Of a stretch of 50,128 nt of DNA, positions 19,847-29,620 are shown piece by piece. Source of the stretch: Clostridia bacterium (lineage in GTDB: Bacteria > Bacillota > Clostridia > TANB77 > CAG-508); contig JAAVZW010000006.1 in NCBI GenBank assembly GCA_022791835.1, positions 1 to 50,128 on the forward strand, given 5' to 3'. Each line of letters opens with the position of its first letter. The stretch's first letter is position 1. The position numbers were made by a program, and so were the translations under genes. Below the pieces are notes generated by a model. The model searched no databases, had not been told where the DNA came from, and worked only from the letters and a program-made list of their open reading frames with translations.

Positions 19847-20506
19847 ATGGAAAATAAATATAACCTAACACTAGAACAAAACATATTCCTAGCAAAAAGA
19901 ACTCTAGTAGATAATGTATATTCAAATGCAAAAATGGAAGGTATAAACGTAACATTTCCAGAAACAAAAACAATACTAGATGGAGTAAATGTACCAAACC
20001 TAAAAATAGACGAAATACAATGCATACTAAACTTAAGAGATGCATGGAAATATCTTATAAACAACATAGAAACAGAATTTAATTTGAGTTTTATATGCAA
20101 AATAAATGAACAAGTAGCAAGAAACGAAAGTCTAGAATGGGGCAAACTAAGAAATGGAAATGTACAAATAACAGGAACAAACTATATCCCAATAATACCA
20201 GAGCAAAGAGAAGTAGAATCAAGAATAAAAGAAATAACTAAAATAGAAAATTCAACTGAAAGAGCAATAGAATACATGCTATATGGAATGAGAGCGCAAC
20301 TATTTTGGGATGGAAACAAAAGAACAAGCACAATCTGTGCAAACAAAATAATGATACAAAACGGAGCAGGCATAATAAAAGTCCCAGACACAAAACTCCA
20401 AGAATTTAATACCTTATTATCAAAATTCTATGAAACAAATGAAAACAATCAAATAAAACAATTTATCTATGAAAACTGTATTGATGGGATAGAATTTCAA
20501 AACTAA
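19847..20506 (+). CDS. Fic-domain protein lacking the catalytic histidine
   Basis: The fold is Fic/Doc: the active-site loop reads AQLFWDGNKRTS near residue 148, matching HPFxDGNKR at most positions but with Gln-Leu where His-Pro is usual. The His is the general base in AMP-transfer, so ordinary AMPylation is doubtful. The anion-binding GNKR part is kept. An N-terminal KMEGINVTF segment resembles the region of the inhibitory helix. An AGGAGG site precedes the start. It sits between pheT and radA with 19 and 13 nt gaps, with no antitoxin partner visible. Confidence 0.8.
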   Translation: MENKYNLTLEQNIFLAKRTLVDNVYSNAKMEGINVTFPETKTILDGVNVPNLKIDEIQCILNLRDAWKYLINNIETEFNLSFICKINEQVARNESLEWGKLRNGNVQITGTNYIPIIPEQREVESRIKEITKIENSTERAIEYMLYGMRAQLFWDGNKRTSTICANKIMIQNGAGIIKVPDTKLQEFNTLLSKFYETNENNQIKQFIYENCIDGIEFQN

Positions 20507-20519
20507 AATGGAGGGGAAA

Positions 20520-21890
20520 ATGGCAAAACAACCTAAATCTGTATTTGTATGTGGAGAATGTGGGTATGAAAGTACAAAATGGCTTGGAAAGTGTCCAGCA
20601 TGTGATGCTTGGAACACATTTTTCGAACAAAAACTAGAAACAAAAACAATAGAAGCCAAAAAGCAAAATAAAGAAAACTCAGAACCAATAGCTCTAAAAG
20701 ATGTACAATCAAAAGAAATCAAAAGATTATCCACGGGATTCGGAGAACTAGATAGAGTACTTCGGAGGGGGACTAGTAGATGGTTCACTAATTTTATTAG
20801 GAGGAGAACCACGGAATACGGAAAATCCACATTAATACTCCAAATATGTGATAAAGTCCAAACAGAAGATGTAGTCCTATACATATCAGGAGAAGAATCA
20901 GCAGAACAAATAAAAATAAGAGCAGATAGACTTAGCATAAACAAAAATAACATTCTATTCCTAGGAGAAACAGATATAGACTTAATAGAAGCAGAAATAG
21001 AAAAGAAAAAGCCAAAATTAGTAATAATAGACTCCATCCAAACAATTTACTCAGACAAAGTAGACTCACTCCCACGGAAGTACAAGTCAGCTAAGAGAAA
21101 TAACTTCAAGAGTAATGAGAATGTGCAAAGATAAAAACGTAACAACAATAATAATAGGACATGTTACAAAAGATGGAAACATAGCAGGACCAAGAGTACT
21201 AGAACACATGGTAGATGTAGTATTATATCTAGAAGGCGAGAGATATTTTGCATATAGGATTTTAAGAGGAGTAAAAAATAGATTTGGCTCAACCAACGAA
21301 ATAGGAATGTTTGAAATGCAAGGAGAAGGCATGCAAGAAATAATGAACCCATCAGACATACTAATTTCAGAAAAAAGCGAAAACCCAGCAGGTTCGGTGA
21401 TAGTAGCGACAATGGAAGGAACAAGACCACTATTGGTAGAACTCCAAGCCCTAACAACTCAAACAGTCTTTGGTTTTCCAAGAAGAACAGCAAATGGAAT
21501 AGACTATAATAGACTAAATATTCTAATGGCAGTAATAGAAAAAAGAGCAGGAATACCACTATCAAATCAAGATGCTTACTTAAATGTAGTGCGGAGGAAT
21601 AAGAATAAATGAACCAAGCATTGACTTAGGAATTATATTAAGCGTATGTTCAAGTTATAAAAATAAAGCAATAGAAGATGGCGTAATAGTAATCGGAGAA
21701 GTAGGCTTAACAGGCGAAGTAAGACGAGTATCAATGATAGAAAAACAATTAAAAGAAGCAGAAAAATTAGGATTTAAAAAATGTATAATTCCAGAAAATA
21801 ATAAAAAACTATTGAAAGAAAAACTTAAATTAGATATAATAGGAGTGAAAAATATTAAAGAGGCAATGAAAGAAGTACGGATTAATATAA
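20520..21890 (+). CDS. radA: DNA repair protein RadA, six +1 CGG shifts
   Basis: RadA (Sms) is a RecA-like, DnaB-like motor for recombination intermediates. The N-terminal zinc finger [12 protein letters not shown] is present. CGG is met after codons 81, 97, 99, 184, 356 and 451 (C at 20763, 20812, 20819, 21075, 21592, 21878). Skipping each C restores [16 protein letters not shown], the Walker A GIGKST, the PGSTSQLRE stretch, [10 protein letters not shown] of the Lon-like domain and a stop at 21888. The result is 454 aa, the family length. The KNRFG motif is intact. The first three shifts add to three bases, so a naive ORF runs through with 18-20 wrong residues. GGAGGGG selects the ATG at 20520. 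Confidence 0.95.
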
Positions 21891-21917
21891 AAAGAACAAA
21901 AGAGGTGATTAAGCAAA

Positions 21918-22448
21918 TTGAAAAACGAAAGAGGAATAACACTATTAGTACTAGTATTAACAGTAGTAATAATGATGATACTTGTAGGAACAGGAATAGC
22001 ATATGGAACAAACTCAATATCAGAAGTGCGTTTGCAAAACTTCTCATATGAACTGCAACAAATTCAAGGACAAGTAAATGCATTATATGAAAAAATGAAA
22101 ATGGATCCAAACACAGAATATATATCTGTTGCATCTATAAAGGATGGGAACACACTTGGTGCAGATGTAAGGTTACAATCAGAAGCATTAGCAACACTAT
22201 ACAAAGTAAAAACAGATATAAACTACGATAAACCCTACAATCAAATGACTGACTCAGAAAAAGCTAGACATTATGCTAATCAATATGAAACTATATTTAG
22301 ATACTTCTCAGCAGAAGACTTAGAAGAAATATTTAATATCAAAAATTCAAAGCGAGATGTAATAATAAACTTTAAAACAAGAGAAGTAATCAGCGTCAAA
22401 GCACAAGTACATAATGAAAAACCATATTATCGATTAGAAGACTTTTAA
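21918..22448 (+). CDS. Prepilin-like N-terminus membrane protein
   Basis: A TTG start at 21918 follows AGAGGTG and gives MKNERGITLLVLVLTVV, a prepilin-type leader (short basic part, Gly, then a hydrophobic helix to about residue 30). The usual Glu at mature position 5 is absent. The remaining 145 residues are mixed helical with no recognised domain. Three further genes here share the GIT(L/M/I)I-type start (41862, 44438, 47091). It lies 27 nt after radA. Whether a prepilin peptidase processes it cannot be seen in this window. Confidence 0.7.
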   Translation: MKNERGITLLVLVLTVVIMMILVGTGIAYGTNSISEVRLQNFSYELQQIQGQVNALYEKMKMDPNTEYISVASIKDGNTLGADVRLQSEALATLYKVKTDINYDKPYNQMTDSEKARHYANQYETIFRYFSAEDLEEIFNIKNSKRDVIINFKTREVISVKAQVHNEKPYYRLEDF

Positions 22449-22466
22449 AAAGAAAGAGGAATTAAC

Positions 22467-23246
22467 ATGAACAAAAAAGTAATTATAATGATAATTGCAA
22501 TCATTTTAGTAGTAGCACTTATAGGATTAGTAATCTTCGGAGTACTAGGAAAACTAAACAACACAAAAATAGAACATCCAATAGCTACAATAGAAATAGA
22601 AGGTTATGACAAACCAATAGTAATAGAATTATACCCAGAATATGCACCAAATACAGTAAAGAACTTTATAGCACTTGCACAAAACGAATTTTATAAAGAT
22701 CAAATAGTACACAGAGTAGAAAAAGACTTTGTAATTCAAACAGGAGACCCAGAAGGCACAGGAAGTGGAGGACCAAGTTATAGTGCAATAGACAAAAGCA
22801 TAGAAAAAGACTCAGATGCAGATAAAGAATATAGCATAAATGGAGAATTTGCAAAAAATGGATACAAGAATAACTTAAAACATGAAAGAGGAGTAGTATC
22901 AATGGCAAGATCAGACTATTCTTCAGAAGTTATAAAAGAAGGATATAACTCAGCAGGAAGCCAATTCTTCATATGCCTAAAAGACGCACCAAGTCTAAAT
23001 GGCTCATATGCAGCATTTGGAAAAGTAATAAGTGGAATGGAAACAGTAGATGAAATATCAAATGTAAAATTAGCAGTAAATAAAGATGAAAATACAGGAG
23101 TAGAAACACAAACCTCAAAACCAGAAACAGATGTAAAAATAAAAAGTATAACAGTAGATACAAAAGGTATAGACTACGGAAAACCAGAAATACATGAAGC
23201 ATTTGACTATTCAGCATGGTATATGAAAAAGTATTATGGTATGTAA
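22467..23246 (+). CDS. Membrane-anchored cyclophilin-type peptidyl-prolyl isomerase
   Basis: An N-terminal transmembrane or signal segment (residues 3-28) is followed by a cyclophilin domain from about residue 38. Typical features are NTVKNFIALA, VHRVEKDFVIQTGDP, GSQFFICL and FGKVISGMETVD. It would catalyse proline isomerisation of exported proteins. There is no lipobox Cys at the cleavage region, so I favour a membrane anchor. An insertion after GDPEGTGSGGPSY is common in clostridial secreted forms. A terminator follows. Confidence 0.9.
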   Translation: MNKKVIIMIIAIILVVALIGLVIFGVLGKLNNTKIEHPIATIEIEGYDKPIVIELYPEYAPNTVKNFIALAQNEFYKDQIVHRVEKDFVIQTGDPEGTGSGGPSYSAIDKSIEKDSDADKEYSINGEFAKNGYKNNLKHERGVVSMARSDYSSEVIKEGYNSAGSQFFICLKDAPSLNGSYAAFGKVISGMETVDEISNVKLAVNKDENTGVETQTSKPETDVKIKSITVDTKGIDYGKPEIHEAFDYSAWYMKKYYGM

Positions 23247-23254
23247 AAAATAAA

Positions 23255-23282
23255 TAGGACGGCAAGTAGACAAGCCGTCCTA
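23255..23282 (+). terminator. Rho-independent terminator
   Basis: TAGGACGGC (23255-23263) pairs exactly with GCCGTCCTA (23274-23282); the T run is short (CTTT). Confidence 0.65.
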
Positions 23283-23314
23283 CTTTGGAGTAAATAAGAA
23301 AGGGCATAAAAAGA

Positions 23315-25084
23315 ATGGAAAATATAGATATAAAAAAAGTAATAATAGCAATAATTATCATTCTAATACTAGCTATTGGGATATTTTTTACTGTAAAAAT
23401 GTTTACAAAAGGGGACAAAAATTATACATTAGAAATAATTCAAGACCAAGACTGTAAATACTTTGCAGTACTAATAGATGGCAAATACGGAGTAATAAAT
23501 GAAAAAGGCGAAACAATTATAGAAGCGTCTTATAAAGATGTATCAATACCAAACCCAACAAAACCAGTGTTTATATGCCAAAAAGAAAATGGAAGTTTAG
23601 AAACAATAAACCAAAATAAAGAAAAAATTTTTACTGATTATCAAAAAGTAGAACCAATAGAAACAAATGGTATAGAAACCCACTATCCATACGAAAAAAG
23701 TGTGCTAAAATACGAAGAAAACGGAAAATTCGGAATAATAGACTTTGAAGGAAAAGCCATAACAAAGCCAGTATATGAAGAAATAGCATCAGTAAAATAT
23801 AAAGAAGGAGAAATCCTAGCAAAAAAAGATGGCAAATATGGAGTAATAAACAACAAAGGAGTAGAACTAATCCCATTCGAATACGAAGAAATAGAAGCAG
23901 ACAAATATTATAGTGGAGGCTACAAAGAAACAGGATACATAGTAAAAAACACAAAGCCAGAGGGATATAGATATGGCTACATAAATAGTAAATGGAGTAA
24001 ACTATTAGATGCAGAATATTCAGCAATAAGCAGAATTTTAGACATAGAAGGAGAAGATATCTATCTTATTGTAGCAAAAGATGGTAGATATGGTATTATA
24101 AAAAATAAAGCAGAAGAAACTCCTTTTGAATATCAATCAATAATTTATAACAAATATACAAATTTATTATCAGTACAGAAAAATGACAAATACGGAGTAA
24201 TCAATCTAAAAGGTGAAGTAATAGTCCCAATTGAATATAACAATATAAGATTTAGTGGAATATACATATGTGCAAAAGGATATAACGAAGACACCTACTT
24301 TGATGCACAAGGAAGAAAAGTAGAAAGCGGTTATACAGGCATGAAAGAAATAGAAGAGCAAAACTGTTATATAGCAACAAACAATGAACAATTATATGGA
24401 ATAGTTGATAAAGAAGGAAAATCAATAGTAGAATGTAAATACAAATATATAGACTATGCTTTTGACGAGTATTTTATAGCTTACAAAGAAGAAAAAGGAC
24501 TAGGTGTTATAGATAAAGAAGGAAAAATCATAGTAGACTTTGGTTATGACGTACTAAGTAGAATAGGAAATGCAAAAATGCTAACAGCAGTAAATATGAG
24601 CACAAAAGGAGATATTACAACAATATATTCAGAAAAAATGGAAAAAATAGTAACTACAACAGGGGCGAATATAAGAGTGTATGACGAACATATAGAAATC
24701 TACAATGACAATACAGAAACTTTCATAAACAATAAAGGAGAAATAAAAACAGCAAAAGAAATATATCCAAATAATAAATTATATGGAGTAATAAAAAATA
24801 AAAAATGGGGATTTGAAAATATATCAGGAGAAATAGTGGTACCATGCGAATATGAAAGAGTAATAGAATTAAATAAACAAGGCTTTGGTGGAGTTAAAAA
24901 AGATGGTGCATGGGGAATAATAAACGAGCAAGGCGAACTAATTACAGAATGTATATATAAATTCAATGAAGAAATAGCAAAACCAGAATTTCTTGGGAAA
25001 TATTACAAAACATATAAAGATAATAGTGAGATGTACTATACAAATGAAGTAAACGAAGAAGAACTTTTTGAAAATGGTCTATAA
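23315..25084 (+). CDS. WG-repeat surface protein
   Basis: One N-terminal transmembrane helix (about residues 8-28) anchors a 560-residue ectodomain made of WG-type repeats. Each unit is about 40-50 residues with a core like GKYGVINEKGETIIEASYKDV; at least nine degenerate copies can be counted by KYGVI/KWGFE/AWGII cores. Such repeats form beta-propeller-like or solenoid structures and are common in Bacteroidetes and clostridial surface proteins, but their role is not established. It lies between a terminator and purL. Confidence 0.85.
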   Translation: MENIDIKKVIIAIIIILILAIGIFFTVKMFTKGDKNYTLEIIQDQDCKYFAVLIDGKYGVINEKGETIIEASYKDVSIPNPTKPVFICQKENGSLETINQNKEKIFTDYQKVEPIETNGIETHYPYEKSVLKYEENGKFGIIDFEGKAITKPVYEEIASVKYKEGEILAKKDGKYGVINNKGVELIPFEYEEIEADKYYSGGYKETGYIVKNTKPEGYRYGYINSKWSKLLDAEYSAISRILDIEGEDIYLIVAKDGRYGIIKNKAEETPFEYQSIIYNKYTNLLSVQKNDKYGVINLKGEVIVPIEYNNIRFSGIYICAKGYNEDTYFDAQGRKVESGYTGMKEIEEQNCYIATNNEQLYGIVDKEGKSIVECKYKYIDYAFDEYFIAYKEEKGLGVIDKEGKIIVDFGYDVLSRIGNAKMLTAVNMSTKGDITTIYSEKMEKIVTTTGANIRVYDEHIEIYNDNTETFINNKGEIKTAKEIYPNNKLYGVIKNKKWGFENISGEIVVPCEYERVIELNKQGFGGVKKDGAWGIINEQGELITECIYKFNEEIAKPEFLGKYYKTYKDNSEMYYTNEVNEEELFENGL

Positions 25085-25115
25085 AATATAAAAAAGAAAG
25101 GTAGGAAGAAAATTC

Positions 25116-28100
25116 ATGGTAAAAAGAATTTTTGTACAAAAAAGAGAAGGATTTGATACAGAAGCAAAAGAAATACTTAGCGACCTAAGAGAAAACTTAC
25201 AAATAAAAAATTTAGAGGGCTTAAAAATACTTAATAGATATGATGTAGAAGACATTAGCAAAGAAACTTTTCAAAAGGCAAAAAATACAATATTTAGCGA
25301 ACCACCAGTAGATATATACTATGAAGATGAATATCAAAAAGAAGCAAAAGAAATATTATTTGGAGTAGAATTCCTACCAGGACAATTTGACCAAAGAGCA
25401 CATTCACTATCAGAATGTTTACAAATAGTATCAGGAGGAGAAAGACTAGAAGTAAAATCAGCTAAAATATATACACTAAAAGGAGAAATAACCAAAGAAG
25501 AAGTAGAAAAAATAAAAAAATATCTAATAAACCCGGTAGATAGCAGAGAATGCACATTAGACCAATATGATACTTTAAAAGTAGAAATGAAAGAACCAGA
25601 AGATGTAAAAATAGTAGAAGGATTTACAAAAATGACAGATGAAAATGTCAAAGAATTCTACAAAAAATATGGATTTGCAATGGATATAGAAGACCTAAAA
25701 TTCTGCCAAAGATACTTTAGAGATGAAGAAAATAGAGACCCAAGTATGACAGAAATGAAAATGATAGACACATATTGGTCAGACCACTGTAGACATACAA
25801 CTTTTATGACCAAACTAGAAACAATAGAAATAAAATGGGACTTATTAGAGAAAATCTTTGAAGACTATAAAAAATCTAGAGAATATGTATATGAAAACAA
25901 AAAAGCAAAAGACATTTGCCTAATGGATATAGCAACAATAGCGGTCAAAGAATTAAAGAAAAAAGGTATGTTAAAAGACCTAGACGAATCAGAAGAAATA
26001 AATGCATGCAGTATAAAAGCGACAATAGAAGTAAATGGAAAAGAAGAAGAATACTTAATAATGTTCAAAAACGAAACACATAACCACCCAACAGAGATAG
26101 AACCATTTGGAGGAGCAGCTACTTGTTTAGGTGGAGCAATACGTGATCCATTATCAGGTAGGGTATATGTATATCAAGCAATGAGAGTAACAGGATGTGG
26201 AGACCCAAGAACACCAATAAAAGACACATTGCCAAATAAATTGCCACAAAGAAAGCTTACAAACGAAGCAGCAAGAGGATATAGCTCATATGGAAACCAA
26301 ATAGGACTTGCAACAGGACAAGTTACAGAAATATATGATGACGGATATGTAGCAAAAAGATTAGAGATAGGAGCATTAATAGGAGCAGCACCAGCAAAAA
26401 ATGTAGTTAGAGAAAGACCAATACCAGGAGATATAGTTATCCTACTTGGAGGAAAAACAGGAAGAGATGGTTGTGGAGGAGCAACAGGCTCATCAAAAGC
26501 GCATACAAGTGAATCACTTACGACTTGTGGAGCAGAGGTGCAAAAAGGAAATGCTCCAGAAGAAAGAAAAATACAAAGATTATTTAGAAATTACGAAGTA
26601 ACAAAATTAATAAAAAGATGTAATGACTTTGGAGCAGGAGGAGTTTCAGTTGCAATAGGAGAATTAGCAGATGGACTAGAAATAGACTTAGACAAAGTTC
26701 CAAAGAAATATGATGGACTAGATGGAACAGAACTTGCAATATCAGAATCACAAGAAAGAATGGCAGTAGTAGTAGCAAAAGAAAATGTAGAAATTTTTCA
26801 AAAACTAGCAGAAAAAGAAAACCTAGAAACGACAGTAGTTGCTCACGTTACAGAAGAACCTAGAGTAAAAATGTATTGGAGGAAAAAAGAAATAGTCAAT
26901 ATAAGCCGAGCATTCCTTGATACAAATGGAGACGTGAAAAAGGCAAACATTAAAGTAGAAAAGCCAGATTATGCAAATAGCTACTTCAATCAAAAAGAAG
27001 ATATGTTAAACATAAAAGAAAAATGGCTAGAAAAGATAAGCAATCTAAATGTATGCTCACAAAAAGGCTTAGTAGAAAGATTTGACAGCACAATAGGAGG
27101 AAACACTGTACTAATGCCATTTGGAGGAAAATACCAATTAACACCAGAAGAAGGTATGTGTGCAAGAATACCAACAGAAGAAGGATACACAAAAACAGGC
27201 ACAATAATGACATTTGGATATAATCCAAAAATATCAAAATGGAGTCCTTTCCATGGGGCAGTATACGCTATACTAGAAAGTATTTCAAAATATGTAGCAA
27301 TAGGAGGAGACTATAAAAAAGCATGGTTAACACTCCAAGAATATTTTGAAAAACTTAGAGAAGATAGTACACGTTGGGGGAAACCATTCTCAGCACTACT
27401 TGGAGCATACTATATCCAAGAAAAACTAGGAATAGTTGCAATTGGAGGAAAAGACAGTATGTCAGGTTCATACAATGAATTAGACGTACCACCAACTTTA
27501 GTATCATTCTGTGTAGGAACTGTAGATACAGAAAAAGTAACATCAGCAGAATTTAAAAAAGCAGGGTCAAAAGTTGCAATACTAAAAACAAAAATAGATG
27601 AAAACTATTTACCAGATTTCGAAGACTTAAAAGAAAATTATGAAATAATTTATGACCTAATAAGTAAAAAACAAGCAAAATCAGTAATGACAGTTAGAGG
27701 CGGAGGACTTGCAGAAACAATTACAAAAATGACAATGGGAAATAGAATAGGTTTTGAATGTGAAAAACAAGAAAATCCATTTAATCCAATGTATGGAACT
27801 TTTGTAATAGAACTAGAAGGTGAAATACCAAACAAGAAACTAGAATATCTTGGAAAAACAGTAGATACAGATACTATAAAAATTCAAGATGTAGAATTAG
27901 ACTTAGAAGAATTAATAAAAGTATGGGAAGAACCACTAGAAAAAGTATTCCCAACTAAAACAAAACAAGAAGATAGCAAAATAGAAAATTATTTAAGTGA
28001 TAAAAATACAGTAATAGTAGCAAAAACAAATTTTGCAAAACCAAGAGTATTCATACCAGCATTTCCAGGAACAAACTGTGAAGAAGATGCAAAAAAAGCA

Positions 28101-28835
28101 TTTATAGATGCAGGAGCAGATTCAAGAATAGAAGTATTTAAAAACTTAAAGCCAAATGATATATCAGAATCAATAGAAGCTTTTGCAAAACAAATAGAAG
28201 AAGCACAAATAATTATGATACCAGGAGGATTTAGTGCAGGAGATGAGCCAGAAGGTTCAGGCAAATTCATAGCATCAGTATTTAGAAACCCAAAACTAAA
28301 AGAGCTAATACATAAGCATTTAAGGGAAAAAGACGGATTAATGATGGGAATATGCAATGGATTTCAAGCATTAGTAAAACTTGGATTGCTACCATATGGA
28401 GAGATAAAAGATTTAAGTGAAGATATGCCAACATTAACATACAATGCAATAGGAAGACATGAATCAAAATTAGTTAGAACAAAAGTAACTTCAAAATTAT
28501 CTCCATGGTTTAATAATGTAAAACTAGGAGAAGAATTCTTAATTCCGATATCACATGGAGAGGGAAGATTTGTATGTAACAATGCAGTCCTAGAAGAACT
28601 AAAACAAAATGGACAAATAGCAACTCAATATGTGGATTATGAAGGAAATGCAAGTATGAATATAGAACATAATCCAAATGGTTCAATATTTGGAATAGAG
28701 GGAATAACCAGTAAAGATGGAAGGGTTCTAGGAAAGATGGGACACTCAGAAAGAAGCTATACAGGAATAATACAAAATGTTCCAGGAAACCCAGACCAAA
28801 AACTATTTGAATCTGGAGTACAATACTATAAATAG
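25116..28835 (+). CDS. purL: Phosphoribosylformylglycinamidine synthase, single-chain
   Basis: This is the large single-polypeptide form (1239 aa) that joins synthetase and glutaminase parts and converts FGAR, glutamine and ATP to FGAM in purine synthesis. The synthetase part shows SDHCRHTTF near 222, the NETHNHPTEIEPFGGA segment near 320 and GGKDSMSGSY near 785. The C-terminal glutaminase has FPGTNCEEDA, the nucleophile Cys in MMGICNGFQALVKLG, and the His/Glu pair in ISHGEGRFV and after. It has very many GGN glycines and not one shift site. Other pur genes are not adjacent. Confidence 0.95.
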   Translation: MVKRIFVQKREGFDTEAKEILSDLRENLQIKNLEGLKILNRYDVEDISKETFQKAKNTIFSEPPVDIYYEDEYQKEAKEILFGVEFLPGQFDQRAHSLSECLQIVSGGERLEVKSAKIYTLKGEITKEEVEKIKKYLINPVDSRECTLDQYDTLKVEMKEPEDVKIVEGFTKMTDENVKEFYKKYGFAMDIEDLKFCQRYFRDEENRDPSMTEMKMIDTYWSDHCRHTTFMTKLETIEIKWDLLEKIFEDYKKSREYVYENKKAKDICLMDIATIAVKELKKKGMLKDLDESEEINACSIKATIEVNGKEEEYLIMFKNETHNHPTEIEPFGGAATCLGGAIRDPLSGRVYVYQAMRVTGCGDPRTPIKDTLPNKLPQRKLTNEAARGYSSYGNQIGLATGQVTEIYDDGYVAKRLEIGALIGAAPAKNVVRERPIPGDIVILLGGKTGRDGCGGATGSSKAHTSESLTTCGAEVQKGNAPEERKIQRLFRNYEVTKLIKRCNDFGAGGVSVAIGELADGLEIDLDKVPKKYDGLDGTELAISESQERMAVVVAKENVEIFQKLAEKENLETTVVAHVTEEPRVKMYWRKKEIVNISRAFLDTNGDVKKANIKVEKPDYANSYFNQKEDMLNIKEKWLEKISNLNVCSQKGLVERFDSTIGGNTVLMPFGGKYQLTPEEGMCARIPTEEGYTKTGTIMTFGYNPKISKWSPFHGAVYAILESISKYVAIGGDYKKAWLTLQEYFEKLREDSTRWGKPFSALLGAYYIQEKLGIVAIGGKDSMSGSYNELDVPPTLVSFCVGTVDTEKVTSAEFKKAGSKVAILKTKIDENYLPDFEDLKENYEIIYDLISKKQAKSVMTVRGGGLAETITKMTMGNRIGFECEKQENPFNPMYGTFVIELEGEIPNKKLEYLGKTVDTDTIKIQDVELDLEELIKVWEEPLEKVFPTKTKQEDSKIENYLSDKNTVIVAKTNFAKPRVFIPAFPGTNCEEDAKKAFIDAGADSRIEVFKNLKPNDISESIEAFAKQIEEAQIIMIPGGFSAGDEPEGSGKFIASVFRNPKLKELIHKHLREKDGLMMGICNGFQALVKLGLLPYGEIKDLSEDMPTLTYNAIGRHESKLVRTKVTSKLSPWFNNVKLGEEFLIPISHGEGRFVCNNAVLEELKQNGQIATQYVDYEGNASMNIEHNPNGSIFGIEGITSKDGRVLGKMGHSERSYTGIIQNVPGNPDQKLFESGVQYYK

Positions 28836-28885
28836 CATTCTTCAAAGACTCTTAGAAGAACTATATAAAAGATTGAGGAGAAAAC

Positions 28886-29550
28886 ATGAGAATAAGATTC
28901 AAAAAATGGGCACGCCCAGAGCTAGAAGCCTGCCCATTTTACATAGATGATCCAACACAAAATAAAGACAAGTGGAGTGATGCTTTTAAGCAAAAAGCTC
29001 CACTCCACCTCGAGTTAGGGTGTGGAAAAGGTACTTTTATAAGTACTCTAGCTGTACAGAATCCAAATATAAATTATCTTGCTGTGGATTTAGTAGATGC
29101 AATGTTAGGTTTATGCAAGAGAAATATAGAAGCGAGTTATAAGGCTAATAACAAGGCTACAGATAATATTATTATTACAAGATACGATATAGAAAGAATA
29201 TTGGATTTTATGTCTTGTGGGGATGTGGTTGATAGAATATATATAAATTTTTGTAATCCATGGCCTAAGCCAAAGCATAAAAAGAAAAGACTTACGCATT
29301 CGAAACAGTTGGAGCATTATAAAAAGTTTTTAAAGGTGCGGTGGAGAAATTTACTTTAAGACAGATGATGAGCGGATTATATCAGGATAGTTTGAAATAT
29401 TTTTTGGAGTCAGATTTTGAGGTAATTAAGAGCACAGATGACTTATATAGTGATAATATATTTGAATGTAATATTGTGACTGAGCATGAGAGGATGTTTG
29501 TTGAGGAAGGGAAGAAGATTAAGGGGATTATAGCTATTAGGAGAGGTTAA
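28886..29550 (+). CDS. trmB: tRNA (guanine46-N7)-methyltransferase, two +1 CGG shifts
   Basis: This SAM-dependent enzyme makes m7G46 in tRNA. Motif I ELGCGKGTF and the NFCNPWPKPKHKKKRL substrate loop are intact. After codons 151 and 162 the frame meets CGG (C at 29339 and 29373). Skipping gives KVGGEIYFKTDDEGLYQDSLKYF, matching the conserved LKxGGEIxFKTDN region. Without the two shifts the frame ends after seven codons. The corrected length is 220 aa. The first site precedes a GGT codon, so the fourth base is not fixed. Confidence 0.93.
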
Positions 29551-29553
29551 AGT

Positions 29554-29586
29554 TAGTGCTATAATTGACGGCAAGCTACCTTTTGG
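29554..29586 (+). repeat. Left-end remnant of the 138-nt palindromic repeat
   Basis: TTAGTGCTATAATTGACGG and the following CAAGCTACCTTTTG match the left end and the bases just outside the copy at 46861, with few mismatches. The rest of the element is absent. Confidence 0.6.
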
Positions 29587-29620
29587 GGAATAAATTAAAA
29601 TTGGAAAGAGGAAATAACAA

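Noticed and set aside
20761..20830. Accepting the uninterrupted radA ORF as is
   Set aside because: The stretch between the first and third CGG has no P-loop and does not match RadA, although the frame closes again.
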